NCBI GenBank assembly: GCA_954870475.1
Contig: OX940956.1
Location: 15,010,844-15,074,843, forward strand
Length of the DNA: 64,000 nucleotides
Reading direction: 5' to 3'
Source of the DNA: Euphrasia confusa
Taxonomy: Eukaryota > Streptophyta > Magnoliopsida > Lamiales > Orobanchaceae
Position numbers and translations under genes: made by a program. Of the stretch, positions 40,318 through 53,174 are shown piece after piece (positions within the stretch are counted from its first letter, which is position 1; every line of letters starts with the position of its first letter). The notes under the pieces are model-generated. The model was not told the DNA's origin, ran no database searches, and worked only from the letters and a program-made list of their open reading frames with translations.

Positions 40318-41521
40318 CGTGGTTCATTAGATGGATGTCAAAACCGCGTTTTTGAATGGAGAGCTAAAGGAAGAGATTTATATGACACAACCCGAGGGAT
40401 TTGTTGTCAAGGGTCAAGAGCGTAAAGTGTGCAAGTTGAGAAAATCACTCTACGGTCTAAAGCAAGCACCTAAACAGTGGTATGAAAAATTTAACAACAC
40501 TTTGATAACAAATGGATATATCGTGAACAATTCCGATTCATGTGTATATTCAAAAGTGATAGGATCAGATTCTGTGATTATCTGCTTATATGTTGATGAC
40601 ATGCTAATAATTGGTAATAACTTGAGCGTGATAGTTCAAACCAAAGAGTTTTTGTCATCACAATTTGAGATGAAGGATTTAGGAGAAGCTGATGTGATTC
40701 TTGGAGTCAAAGTGATTAGAACTCCTAATGGAATCTCCTTAACTTAATCTCATTATGTTGAAAAAGTGTTGAAGAAGTTTAACTGCTTTGATGCATTGTG
40801 TAAGAATTTGGGTAAGAGTGTTTCCCAAGAAGAGTATGCTAAGATTCTAGGAAGTGTTATGTTCCTTATGAACTGTACTCGACCAGACATAGCTTATGCT
40901 GTAAGTAGACTGAGTCGGTACACACATAGCCCCAGCGCTGAGCACTGGACTGCTATAACTCGATTATTAAAGTATCTCAAAGGAACTACTGACCTTTGCT
41001 TCAATTATGGTAGATATCCAGCGGTGCTGGAAGGATACTGTGACGCGAATTGGGTATCTGGTAATGATGAGATATGTTCTACTAGTGGTTATGTATTCAC
41101 CATGGGTGGTGGAGCTGTTTCCTGGAAGTCTAGTAAACAGACTTGCATAGCACGCTCTACTATGAAATCTGAGTTTATAGCTCTTGAGTTAGCAGGACAA
41201 GAGGCAGAATGGTTGAGAAACCTTCTAGCCGATGTGCCTATTTGGGAAGGAAGGAAAACACCGATTTCACTTCATTGTGATTCTCAAGCATCTCTTGGTG
41301 TTGCTAAAAACAGTGTTTACAACGCCAAAAAGAGGCACCTTCGAATACGGCACGCTGCAGTTAAACAACTCCTAGAGAATGGAGTGATTTCTTTAGACTA
41401 CGTGAAGTCTGAAAGCAACCTGGCCGATCCTTTTACAAAGGGACAATCAAGACGACTAGTTGCCGACACATCTAAAGGTATGGGGCTTAAGGCCTTGAAT
41501 CAAGCTAGTAAGAAAGCCTGA
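40318..41521 (+). pseudogene. pol: Element B RT and RNase H (unit 2), extra stop
   Basis: As in unit 1 with TAG at 40328-40330 before MDVKTAF, and in addition TAA at 40745-40747, where unit 1 reads Gln in LTQSHYVEK (CAA to TAA). This leaves an RT part (40331-40747) and a downstream RT/RNase H part (40766-41521). It is non-functional. Confidence 0.9.
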
Positions 41522-41892
41522 TAAAAACGTATGAGATAGTTGAGCGAAATATACTATCGAGACTAGTCAAATTATAACTGTGTGAGAGTTATGATAAAGC
41601 TTATGAGAAAGCTTCTGCCACGAGAGACAAGGTAAACGCAGTGTTTAAAGTAATGCGTTGCACTTGATCGCGGAACGATTACATTTTGAGGGCATGATAT
41701 GTGTTGTGGGGGCTATCGACCGAAGTTCAATAAAAGGAATTCAAATCGCAAGATATTCCTTTACTGTAAGTAGGTAGTTATCTCATGGCACTAAGACGAC
41801 AATTCAAATCGAAAGATATTGACGTTTAAGTATTTACCCTCCTGTGCTTAGATGGTTTTGGGAGATGTTTTCCTTCACCCTTAGTGGGGGAT

Positions 41893-42536
41893 TGTTGGAA
41901 ATAAGGGAGTAGAAAAAATCCAAAAAAATGTGTTTGCTGAATTGTCCCACATAGGAAGATTATTAGACCACGCGCGCGCGCGCGCACGCGCACGCTTGAT
42001 CCAGATTCGTAATTTGGGATTTGGTGCGGATAAGCCTCCTATCTTTTTATTCAAACTAGCAGTTATGGTTTGAATTGATTTCAGTAATACTGACATTAAT
42101 TACGGAGATAATGACGCGAGATTAATGCCTTGATTGTTGTTGTTACGAGATTAATGTGTGATCTCGTCAGTTGCTGGAATCAAGGGACGAGGAGTAAAGT
42201 CGGGCTTGACTGAGTACGATTCCAATTCTATAAATACTCAAGCCTTCTCATTATCAGAGACACAACACACAACTCGCTTCTTCTCTCATTTTACATACAT
42301 CTCTGAATATCTAAACACTGTTGTTCTAAACCGTTCCAAGGCTTACAGCCTTGAGTGGGCAAGTCTGTATGCTGTAGTGTAAACCTTGGGGAACTACCTG
42401 TTACTCGCTGATCGCCACCCCGGTCGTACCGAAATAGTTTTCAAGGCAGTGGTTCACCACGACACTACGAAATTGCTGTGCTGCTGTTCTTTCATTCTCG
42501 GTACTCTCTAAATTGTTACGTTATTTTATTCCTACA
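41893..42536 (+). repeat. Element B 3' LTR (unit 2)
   Basis: 644 bp. It is longer than the other copies because of a longer CG/CA alternating run near 41970-41995. GAGTT and the host flank follow. Confidence 0.95.
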
Positions 42537-43924
42537 GAGTTTGCACTTGATCCACCGTATCAATGGTCACAATTTTTTTATATAAATTATAAGAAAATTA
42601 AAATTATTGATTAGGGATGGACATAGTAGTAGTAACATTTTAGTAACTAATTTAGAACTTGGCATATTTCTATGTAAAATTTGGAAAGTTTCAAGAATTC
42701 AAAATCTCTCTCATATCTCGGCTTATTTGGTTATATAAAAAGCAATAGAATTTTTGGAAAACAAGCAACTTATTTTTTACTACCCATTTTTAATCAAAAA
42801 ATAAAGTCTCTTAAAATTCTTGTGAATAAAATTTACAAATATACTATCTCATATTGGTCTATTAGATGCTACACTTGATTTATTACTCTCGTGACATCTT
42901 AACTGTAGATGCATACACGTAGATCTGTGTGATTGTGTGTGCACTTTTATAAAATAATATTAAATCTATATTATTAGACGGATAGTGTACTCATACGGGT
43001 GTACCATAGGTAAAACCATCTCATATACAAATAGATAATTATATTAATTAAAAAAGACATTTTATTAAAGGTTTCGAGGTTAATTATAACTTTTTAAGAA
43101 GTTTTGAGGGTTAAATAATTTTAAACTTTAGTAGATTTTATGCTTAGTAGAATGTCGATTTAATCGATGCTACATTAGAGGATATTTGACTCAACCGTTC
43201 TCTTAAGTTGTCTCGTAATATTTTAAAAAAATATTTTACTCTTTCTTTTTTGTAATAATGTTAAGGAGAAATTAGTCACGAAAATTAAGATAATATAGTG
43301 GTAGAGCTGCACATCCAGTTCGGTTCGACCCTGAAACGACCGGTTCGGAACCTGAATCGGAACCGGATAACCCTGAACCGACCGGTTCGGAACCTGAACC
43401 TGAACCTTGGACAGGTTTTAACCGGTCCGGGTTAGGTTCTTTAACCGGTCCGGGTTAGGTTCTTTAACCGGTTCGGGTTAGGTTCAAGGCTGATCTGGTC
43501 CGGTTCCGAACCTGAACCGGCAAGTTCTGCCCGAATAATATTTTTTTTTTAATTTTTTTTTAATGTATTCATGGATACTAATTAAAAATAAACTTATTTA
43601 CAATATTTTTAAAAAATTTAATTTTTAAATTTAAATTTACTAAATATTTGAATTTGAAATTTGAAAAAATTAGTCCTTATTTGATCTTATGGTCTATATT
43701 CAATTATATTTGAAAAACTAGCCGACTAGTTAAGTTAGGTAAGTGAGGTAAGTAAGAACTACGTGGACATTAATTTCAAAACGAGGATATGTAGGCACTT
43801 TAATTTGGTATCGAAAAATAAATATTTTATTTTATTTTTCGATATTAAAATTATTCTCAAGTTTAATTTTTATTTAAATTTTATTTTAAGAACTACGTGG
43901 ACTTTGATTCCTCAACGAGGATAT
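42537..43924. other. Host flank copy in tandem unit 2
   Basis: Copy of 31287-32674 with a few substitutions. It includes the CCGGTT minisatellite and ends at the same join with the truncated D LTR (43924/43925). No gene is seen. Confidence 0.85.
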
Positions 43925-46348
43925 GCTGGGCCGAGGGCTTGCGATCGATCACGGGGATCGATCGCTGGGCACGGGCTGGTGCCGTGCCCGACCCCACCTG
44001 GGCAGGGGGGGGGGGGGGGGCTGCTGGGCAGCCCCGGCTGATCGCTGGGTGCGATCGGCGCGCGATCGCATGAACCCCGCGCTCGCGGGGGTTCGGCCTG
44101 GGGGCAGCCGCGTGCCTTCGGGTGCGTGGTCTCCTCGGCTGGACTCCGGCGCGTTCGTCGGCGTTCGTGTGATCTCCGGCGAAGGGTTTGATCGGGTTAT
44201 TGGTTTCCGCATAATTTTTAATAGCCCGGGATATCAAATTCCAACAATTGGTATCAGAGCGTGGTTTACGTTCGCGGTATTTTCGATAAAATTGTTCTAC
44301 CTTGCAGGGTTCCGACTATTATGGCTCAATTTATTATTCGTTTAATTTATTTTGTCATGATTGTTGGTTTTATTAAACTCTCGGACATGTCGAGATTCGT
44401 TTTTGGTGGTGAATGCTTGTAATAGTAAAAATTCGGGGGTTGACCGAATTTAGGATTTATTATTATGTTCATCGTTTTTCCGGAAATTGTATAGGGTCGA
44501 TTTCATGTATAGAATCGATACCGGAATTGTAATTTAGATTATGTAATTTATTTTGCGATTGGATCGATGAATCAAAGACCGCCGGAGAAGACGAAGTGAC
44601 GAGAAGACGAAGGACCGGGGATCGATCAATCCCCATGATCGATCCCGAAGGGGATCGATCGACCCACGGCCGAGAGTGGGCTGTCCGCGGGAGCCCCGGC
44701 CACGCCGGCCACCAGTGGAGGTGGCGCGTGGGCCGGGCGGCGGCGGCGCGTGAGCCTCGGTAGGCGTGCGGTCGAAAGGGGGTGCGCGGGAGCCCTAGGG
44801 TTTTCGTGTCCTCCCGAAGATCCAATTTCCTAATTTGATTCGGATTTTTCTTTTTTTAGTACTCCTATTTTTTTGGGAACTCTCATGGATAAGGAAAAGA
44901 ATCAATTTGGAATTAATTAGGATTCCTATTGTTTTATTTCTATTATGGAAATATTCATGGATTAGGAATCTAATTAATTTTCTATTAATTTATTTCCTAT
45001 TTGATTATTCCTATTATTGGGAATTTTCATTAGATGGAAATTAATTAATTATGGAAAGAAGAAGAGTCCTAATTTATTTTATTTCCTTATTCCATTATAG
45101 AAATCTTCTAGAATATTCCAAGTGGGTCTTGGATAGATTATTCTAGAGATTTAATGGAGTAGAAAAGAAAATAAAAATAAATAAAAATATTAATAATATT
45201 TAATTTTATTTTCGATATATTCGATTGACTTAATTTTTGAATTAAGTAACTTTTGGATTAATTGAAAATGAATAGATTTAAATATTGGAAATTAATATTC
45301 TCGTCACATGGAGCATTCAAGAAACGAAGACTGAAGACTAGAAGATGCGTACGGAGATGTGATAAAGCCATAATAGTCGGAAAATAATATTCTAGTATTA
45401 TTTTGATTATGTGATAATACTATGTGCTTTATTCCATGTATGCATGCTATATGTGTTTACTTTATGCACTAGATAGCGTATCCCTTTATTGTAAAAAGTT
45501 AAGTGGGAGAGGGTATGGAAACATACCCATGGTCTCCATTGCTGCTCTCTTGGTGACTTTTATAAACTTTTGAAGTTTATATAGATAAGTTATTGGAGGA
45601 GAGTTCTTGTAATTCCTCTTACGAGAAACATTGATTAAGTTTATCAAACAATGCCTAATTTGTCTTTCCAAAGCTGATTTCAAGTCGACTCATTCTCACC
45701 CCGGGGAGTGGAATGGAGCCAGAGCCACTTGGTCATGTAGAGGACACAAATTAGAGACCTTCGTACCATTCTTTGATAGATGGATCGATTGTCTGCTCGG
45801 CTCCCTCATTTATGAGAGATAGGGTTGTTCGCATGGTGAATCACTGGTAAGAAACTTCGAGTTTCACTTATGATTCTCCACGTCTTGATTTACAAGATTG
45901 AATGGATCAAGTAATTGGGAGTCAATTGTAAAAGTCTTTTAGTGTAGTAAACGTTCACACTATCGTGGCTTGCTGCACTGAATGGGATTTTGGAACGATT
46001 GATGTAGACAGTTATAGAAGGGAGTGAAGGATCCGTGTGTCAACGTAAACGTCCACACTATCGTGGCTTGCGGTGATGTGCGAGTCCCAAACAAACTTCT
46101 TAGTACTGAGTAATGGTTTACACTTAGGTACGCTTCATAGTATCCTTCCCATCGAAGTAACGCTATTGATGATGTACGACCGAAGGAAATCTAATTGCGA
46201 AGTCGTTTGGGTGGGTAAACGTCCACACTATCGTGGCTTGCCTTACCTGATGGGATTTTAGATGTAATTAGTGATTTGATGATATTATTTGAGGGAGATA
46301 ATATCGGTATTAAATTGTTTGTTTGTTTTATGTGCTTATAGGTTAAGA

Positions 46349-48376
46349 ATGACTGTGACCCCACTTTATGATATACTTAAGGATGAAAACTCACCGGTTC
46401 CATATAGTAATGATTGGGAACGAAATCTGGACATTGTTCAGACTGTTGAGCTTTCCGAATCCACTGTTGTCCCAACTGATGAGGACATTAAGGATGACCT
46501 CAGGAAGATGTTGAGACATAGCGTGGAAGCCGGACAAGAGGTGATTAACATACTCACAGAATCCTCTCTCAATGAGTCCCTTAAAAGGGATTCGGCGAAA
46601 GCGGAGTTTGTGCGTAAGTTAAGAGAATCACAAGCTTTTGTGGCAAGGCTAAAGGAAAAGCGTGCAAAGAAGCCCAGTGGTTTAAAACCACGGATTGGGA
46701 GAGGCAAGCCCTTGGGCAGATGCTTTCGATGCAAGCAGTTTGGGCACTGGAGGTCTGATTGTCCTCTCATCAAAGGTACGAAATTTTCCTTAGTCACTGA
46801 AACATTGTCAGCGGTGATATCTACCAGCACCTGGTGTGTAGATACGGGCGCCGTTGACCATGTCTGCAATTCATTGCAGGGGTTCCAGGAAACCCGGAGA
46901 CTTAGAGAGGGAGAGATCGTGGTCTACATGGGCAATGCCGCGAAGGTGGCGGTTGTTGCAGTGGGAGACATTCACTTACGCTTTAGTAGTGATAGGGTTT
47001 TAGTTTTACAAAATTGTCTTTATGTACCGAATTTTAGAAAGAATTTAATTTCAGTTTCTAAGTTAATTCTGAATGGATATTCTGTTTCTTTTGATCACTC
47101 TGTGGTCATAAGAAGAAATAGTGAGATTGTCTGTTCTGGTACATTGATAGACGATTTGTATGTTCTAAATCCTGAGTCTAACACGATGCAACTAACCGAG
47201 AGTAATAACATGTCTACGAACACCAATAAGAGAAAGGAACCTTCTAAAATGAATCAATTATACTTGTGGCATCTAAGGCTAGTTCATATTAATTCGAATA
47301 GAATTCAAAGGTTGAAAGCTGATGGTCTCATTAGCGGCATAGAAGGAGAGGACCTTCCAACCTGCGAATCCTGTTTGGAGGGTAAAATGACCAAGCGTTC
47401 TTTTTCTGGTAAAGGACGGAGATCCGAACAAGTATTGGATTTGATTCACTCTGATGCATGCGGACCTATGTCTACCCAGGCAAGAGGAGGGTACGAATAT
47501 TTCATCACTTTTACTGATGATTATTCAAGGTATGGATTTGTATACCTGATGCGCCGCAAGAGCGAATCCTTTGACAAGTTCAAGGAATTCAAGGCTCTTG
47601 TGGAGAACCTTCATGGTAAATCTATAAAATGCCTGCGATCTGATCGCGGAGGCGAGTACCTGTCTGGAGAATTCAAGGCATACTTGGCAGAGAATGGGAT
47701 TGATTCTCAAATGACTTCACCATACACTCCTCAGCAGAATGGTGTGTCAGAACGAAGGAATAGGACTCTTATGGAGATGGTACGTTCAATGATGAGTTAC
47801 TCGGATTTACCTATTATGTTCTGGGGATATGCCTTAGAAACAACGGCGCACATTCTGAACTTGGTTCCATCTAAAACAGTTCCTTCAACACCCATGGAAC
47901 GTTGGAGCGGGCGCAAGCCTAGCCTGAGACACGTTCGGATCTGGGGGTGTCCTGCACACGTGTTGAAGACAGGGGCTGATAAGTTAGAACCTCGTACTGA
48001 AGTGCAGTTGTTTGTAGGATATCCTAGAGGAACTAAGGGTGGCATGTTCTATAGTCCTACGGACCAGAAGATCGTTATAAGTACTAACGCTCGGTTTCTA
48101 GAGGAAGACTATGTCATGGACCACAAGCCCAAAAGTGACATAATGTTTGATGAGTTGAGAGGTAACAAAGAAGACTTAGATACAGCCAAACCGAGTGTAG
48201 ATACACCACTAGAACCTGCACCTAATACTGTCACTGTTGATACACCGGAACGCCGTCGTAGTGGGAGGGTTGTTAAACAACCAGACAGATGGATTGGACT
48301 GGGTGAGTCCTCGGACTCAGCACCGGAGTTCATGAAATCGATCCCTGGACCTATGATGAGGCGGTACAAGATATAG
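46349..48376 (+). CDS. gag-pol: D copy 2 deleted gag fused to protease and integrase
   Basis: Same domain order as the copy 1 protein. Here the protease reads WCVDTGAVDHVC, with the normal DTGA, so of the two copies this one is more likely to have had an active protease. Other visible differences are A to V in the protease region (VAVVAVG) and N to T near the integrase end. It ends at TAG 48374-48376 after the shared frameshift. Confidence 0.88.
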   Translation: MTVTPLYDILKDENSPVPYSNDWERNLDIVQTVELSESTVVPTDEDIKDDLRKMLRHSVEAGQEVINILTESSLNESLKRDSAKAEFVRKLRESQAFVARLKEKRAKKPSGLKPRIGRGKPLGRCFRCKQFGHWRSDCPLIKGTKFSLVTETLSAVISTSTWCVDTGAVDHVCNSLQGFQETRRLREGEIVVYMGNAAKVAVVAVGDIHLRFSSDRVLVLQNCLYVPNFRKNLISVSKLILNGYSVSFDHSVVIRRNSEIVCSGTLIDDLYVLNPESNTMQLTESNNMSTNTNKRKEPSKMNQLYLWHLRLVHINSNRIQRLKADGLISGIEGEDLPTCESCLEGKMTKRSFSGKGRRSEQVLDLIHSDACGPMSTQARGGYEYFITFTDDYSRYGFVYLMRRKSESFDKFKEFKALVENLHGKSIKCLRSDRGGEYLSGEFKAYLAENGIDSQMTSPYTPQQNGVSERRNRTLMEMVRSMMSYSDLPIMFWGYALETTAHILNLVPSKTVPSTPMERWSGRKPSLRHVRIWGCPAHVLKTGADKLEPRTEVQLFVGYPRGTKGGMFYSPTDQKIVISTNARFLEEDYVMDHKPKSDIMFDELRGNKEDLDTAKPSVDTPLEPAPNTVTVDTPERRRSGRVVKQPDRWIGLGESSDSAPEFMKSIPGPMMRRYKI

Positions 48377-49923
48377 ATGCGCCTTCTTGGAAGAAAGCGA
48401 TGAAATCCGAAATAGAATCTATGGATTCTAATAAAGTCTGGGATCTTGTAGAACCACCAAGCGGCGTAAAGCCAATTGGGTGTAAATGGGTCTACAAGAG
48501 AAAGAGAGGATCTGACGGAAAGGTTGAAACCTTTAAAGCTCGGCTTGTTGCGAAAGGATATACTCAGAAAGAGGGAATCGATTATGAGGAGACCTTTTTG
48601 CCAGTAGCCAAGATAAAGTCGATCCGGATTCTCTTATCCATAGCAGCTCATATGGATTATGGGGTGTGGCAAATGGATGTCAAGACAGCTTTCCTAAATG
48701 GAAGTCTTGACGAGACGATTTATATGAAACAACCAGAAGGATTCATTGCTAAGGGGCGAGATCATCTAGTGTGCAAGCTTAATCGATCCATTTATGGATT
48801 GAAACAAGCCTCGAGATCGTGGAACCTGCGGTTTGATGAAGTAGTCCAATCTTTTGGATTCATTCAAAGCATGGACGAATCGTGTGTGTATTGGAAACGT
48901 GATGGAAAGAAAGTGGTGTTCCTCGTGCTTTATGTAGACGACATACTTCTCATTGGCAACAGTGTAAAGATGTTGTCAGACATAAAGGGATGGTTGTCTA
49001 GACAATTCGATATGAAAGAGTTGGGAGAAGTTGGACATGTTCTAGGGATCAAAGTTATAAGGGATCGCCGGAATAGAACATTGTATCTTTCCCAGCAGTC
49101 TTACATAGACACGATTCTAGCTCGCTTTAACATGCAAGATTCCAAGAAGGGTGATCTGCCCTTCAGTAAAGGAACTTATCTTTCTAAGGAGATGTGTCCT
49201 CAGACACAGAAGGAGAAAGATGAAATGAAAGCGGTTCCCTACGCTTCGGCTGTGGGAAGTTTAATGTATGCAATGTTATGCACGAGGCCTGATATCTGTT
49301 ATGCAGTTGGCATAGTAGCAAGATATCAGAGTAACCCTGGAAAGGCTCATTGGACTGCCGTAAAGAGCATTTTCAAGTATTTGCGAAATACTAAGGATTA
49401 TGTTCTGAGAAACGGAGCAGACAATCTGATTCCTTTGGGTTACACAGATTCGGATTTCCAAGCTGATAAGGACCGGTGTAAGTCGACATCAGGCTATGTG
49501 TACACTTTGGGAGGTGGAGCCGTATCATGGAAGAGTGTTAAGCAAAAGTGCATTTCAGACTCTACCATGGAAGCTGAATATGTTGCAGCCTCAGAGGCAG
49601 CGAAAGAGTCAGTATGGTTCCTTAATTTCCTCCAGGACTTAGATGTGATTCCGAGTTTGCCCAAGGCTATGAAAATTTATTGTGACAATAGCGGTGCAGT
49701 GGCAAACAGTAAGGAACCACGGTCCCATAGTGCTACGAAACACATAGAGCGCAAGTACCACCTGATTCGAGACATCGTCAAGAGGGGCGATGCAGTAGTC
49801 ACCAAGATAGCTTCGGAGGACAACCTAGCGGACCCTTTCACAAAGATACTTCCTAAGGAAGTATATTTCAAGCACTGGGAGGGTTTGGGAGTCAGAAGTT
49901 TGGAAGATAAGACTAGACCTTAG
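48352..49923 (+). CDS. pol: D copy 2 reverse transcriptase and RNase H
   Basis: Natural continuation starts at YDEAVQD (48352); the first ATG is 48400. It matches copy 1 except for R to C in RNase H (DKDRCKSTSGYVY at about 49470-49490). Catalytic YVDDIL and the RNase H acidic residues are present. It ends at TAG 49921-49923. Confidence 0.92.
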   Translation, partial: YDEAVQDIDAPSWKKAMKSEIESMDSNKVWDLVEPPSGVKPIGCKWVYKRKRGSDGKVETFKARLVAKGYTQKEGIDYEETFLPVAKIKSIRILLSIAAHMDYGVWQMDVKTAFLNGSLDETIYMKQPEGFIAKGRDHLVCKLNRSIYGLKQASRSWNLRFDEVVQSFGFIQSMDESCVYWKRDGKKVVFLVLYVDDILLIGNSVKMLSDIKGWLSRQFDMKELGEVGHVLGIKVIRDRRNRTLYLSQQSYIDTILARFNMQDSKKGDLPFSKGTYLSKEMCPQTQKEKDEMKAVPYASAVGSLMYAMLCTRPDICYAVGIVARYQSNPGKAHWTAVKSIFKYLRNTKDYVLRNGADNLIPLGYTDSDFQADKDRCKSTSGYVYTLGGGAVSWKSVKQKCISDSTMEAEYVAASEAAKESVWFLNFLQDLDVIPSLPKAMKIYCDNSGAVANSKEPRSHSATKHIERKYHLIRDIVKRGDAVVTKIASEDNLADPFTKILPKEVYFKHWEGLGVRSLEDKTRP

Positions 49924-49937
49924 TATAAGTGGGAGAA

Positions 49938-51599
49938 TGTTGGAGTAGTATACTTAATGTCTAGATTTGAGTATTCTGAACTCCTTGTACACTATCATTT
50001 ATCTATTGAAATAAACATTCATTTGCTTTTTAATTAATTGTTAATTAAATATATGCAAATTATAGTCCTAGATTATATACGTTGTAGTTAGTATGGTGTG
50101 CGCCGTCACACAGAAGATCATACTATCGGTTACTCGTATTTAATCGAACAGTTGCTCACGACCTAGATGGACACGGACCAAGCCATCGGTATAGTCATTG
50201 TGTGAGAGAGAAAATAATTTGTCTTAATTATTTTATCACACTTGTACACTTGGTGTATTGAGCGGATCGCTTGAGACTTATCAATTAGGATTGCTCTGTG
50301 ATAATTGATTTAAGTCTCGGAGTATTTTATTTTTAATCCCTGAAACAATTGCGAGTGTGTGTATTTAATATAAGTGACTTTGATTTTCCAAAGGAATTAA
50401 CCGATTTAATTATTGGGTTAATTACCGTTTGAGTTGGGTCACTATATTTTATATATGACATGCCGTGAATTCTTGAAGGGACAGTGTATCCCGGAAGGGT
50501 TGATAATATCCCCGAGATGAGCTCATAAGAATTTATTATGTAAACCTCGCGAGTGGATTTGTTCCCGCATAATAAATAAGGTTGAGTGGTACTATTCTCG
50601 GATATAAGAGATGAATAAATTTATTAAGCAATAAATAAATTTTATTCATGGATATTTAAATCTTAAATACACGGAATAAATAATACTAACCGGAGAAATA
50701 TTATTCGACATAATATGGGTAAATATTGGGAGTGCAATTTTATTTATATAGTGGAAAATAAATAAAATTAATATTGATAAGGATTAATAGATTTGGGCTG
50801 GGCTCAATTTAATCTTCAATATTAGAAGCCTAATATTCCACCTCCTTTAGATCCCCTACGTAGCCTATAAAAGCACTACATGGCCTTCATAAATCATAAG
50901 ACAAGAATATCATTATTTGATAGTTCTAGAGAGTTGAAGGAGATCCATAGGAGTTCGATAGATCGTCGCCCACCCGACGTTCGAACGGAGAGCAAGGAAT
51001 ACGTGGGAAGATTCAAAGGTGTTTGATTTCGTTTCTCCGAACAACGAATCGAAGGTATAATATCTAAACATCCTTGATATTATTTTGATTTGAATTTATT
51101 GAAAATACCGTAGAACGAAGATCCGAAAGTCGAACCCGGATTAGACGAACGATCACGCGGTGGTGGCGAAGCCACCGGACCGCGGGGATCGCCCGCTAGG
51201 GTTTGGCGGCGCGCGGGAGGATCGACCCTCGGCTGGGCCGAGGGCTTGCGATCGATCACGGGGATCGATCGCTGGGCACGGGCTGGTGCCGTGCCCGACC
51301 CCACCTGGACGGTGGGGACCTCCAGACGGCGGCGAGTCGCCGGACTCGCCGCGGGGGGGGGGGGGGGGGGGGGGGCTGCTGGGCAGCCCCGGCCGATCTG
51401 GGTGCGATCGGCGCGCGATCGCATGAACCCCGCGCTCGCGGGGGTTCGGTCTGGGGGCAGCCGCGTGCCTTCGGGTGCGTGGTCTCCTCGGCTGGACTCC
51501 GGCGCGTTCGTCGGCGTTCGTGTGATCTCCGACGAAGGGTTTGATCGGGTTATTGGTTTCCGCATAATTTTTAATAGCCCGGGATATCAAATTCCAACA
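49938..51599 (+). repeat. D copy 2 3' LTR
   Basis: 1662 bp and complete, without the replacement scar of copy 1. TATAAAA is at 50866-50872, and a run of 23 G at 51353-51375. CGTGG and B RT follow at 51600. Confidence 0.94.
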
Positions 51600-52803
51600 C
51601 GTGGTTCATTAGATGGATGTCAAAACCGCGTTTTTGAATGGAGAGCTAAAGGAAGAGATTTATATGACACAACCCGAGGGATTTGTTGTCAAGGGTCAAG
51701 AGCGTAAAGTGTGCAAGTTGAGAAAATCACTCTACGGTCTAAAGCAAGCACCTAAACAGTGGTATGAAAAATTTAACAACACTTTGATAACAAATGGATA
51801 TATCGTGAACAATTCCGATTCATGTGTATATTCAAAAGTGATAGGATCAGATTCTGTGATTATCTGCCTATATGTTGATGACATGCTAATAATTGGTAAT
51901 AACTTGAGCGTGATAGTTCAAACCAAAGAGTTTTTGTCATCACAATTTGAGATGAAGGATTTAGGAGAAGCTGATGTGATTCTTGGAGTCAAAGTGATTA
52001 GAACTCCTAATGGAATCTCCTTAACTTAATCTCATTATGTTGAAAAAGTGTTGAAGAAGTTTAACTGCTTTGATGCATTGTGTAAGAATTTGGGTAAGAG
52101 TGTTTCCCAAGAAGAGTATGCTAAGATTCTAGGAAGTGTTATGTTCCTTATGAACTGTACTCGACCAGACATAGCTTATGCTGTAAGTAGACTGAGTCGG
52201 TACACACATAGCCCCAGCGCTGAGCACTGGACTGCTATAACTCGATTATTAAAGTATCTCAAAGGAACTACTGACCTTTGCTTCAATTATGGTAGATATC
52301 CAGCGGTGCTGGAAGGATACTGTGACGCGAATTGGGTATCTGGTAATGATGAGATATGTTCTACTAGTGGTTATGTATTCACCATGGGTGGTGGAGCTGT
52401 TTCCTGGAAGTCTAGTAAACAGACTTGCATAGCACGCTCTACTATGAAATCTGAGTTTATAGCTCTTGAGTTAGCAGGACAAGAGGCAGAATGGTTGAGA
52501 AACCTTCTAGACGATGTGCCTATTTGGGAAGGAAGGCAAACACCGATTTCACTTCATTGTGATTCTCAAGCATCTCTTGGTGTTGCTAAAAACAGTGTTT
52601 ACAACGCCAAAAAGAGGCACCTTCGAATACGGCACGCTGCAGTTAAACAACTCCTAGAGAATGGAGTGATTTCTTTAGACTACGTGAAGTCTGAAAGCAA
52701 CCTGGCCGATCCTTTTACAAAGGGACAATCAAGACGACTAGTTGCCGACACATCTAAAGGTATGGGGCTTAAGGCCTTGAATCAAGCTAGTAAGAAAGCC
52801 TGA
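51600..52803 (+). pseudogene. pol: Element B RT and RNase H (unit 3), extra stop
   Basis: Same as unit 2, with TAG at 51610-51612 and TAA at 52027-52029, plus private changes such as A to D in LLDDVPIW. The RT part is 51613-52029 and the RT/RNase H part 52048-52803. Confidence 0.9.
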
Positions 52804-53174
52804 TAAAAACGTATGAGATAGTTGAGCGAAATATACTATCGAGACTAGTCAAATTATAACTGTGTGAGAGTTATGATAAAGCTTATGAGAAAGCTTCTGC
52901 CACGAGAGACAAGGTAAACGCAGTGTTTAAAGTAATGCGTTGCACTTGATCGCGGAACGATTACATTTTGAGGGCATGATATGTGTTGTGGGGGCTATCG
53001 ACCGAAGTTCAATAAAAGGAATTCAAATCGCAAGATATTCCTTTACTGTAAGTAGGTAGTTATCTCATGGCACTAAGACGACAATTCAAATCGAAAGATA
53101 TTGACGTTTAAGTATTTACCCTCCTGTGCTTAGATGGTTTTGGGAGATGTTTTCCTTCACCCTTAGTGGGGGAT

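Larger units (their letters stand above)
40318..51599 (+). repeat. Tandem unit 2 (11.28 kb)
   Basis: Repeats unit 1 in the same order. I count roughly a dozen differences over the D and host parts and a few more in the B part, so divergence is near 0.1-0.3 percent. It shares the RT stop (TAA 40745) with unit 3 but not with unit 1. Confidence 0.93.
43925..51599 (+). mobile_element. Angela/BARE-like element D, copy 2
   Basis: Truncated 5' LTR 43925-44246 (16 G at 44005-44020), primer site 44249-44260, leader motifs at 45947-45973, 46045-46071 and 46215-46241, coding 46349-49923, and full 3' LTR 49938-51599. It has the same left truncation, gag deletion and integrase/RT frameshift as copy 1, showing that these predate the tandem duplication. 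Confidence 0.93.
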
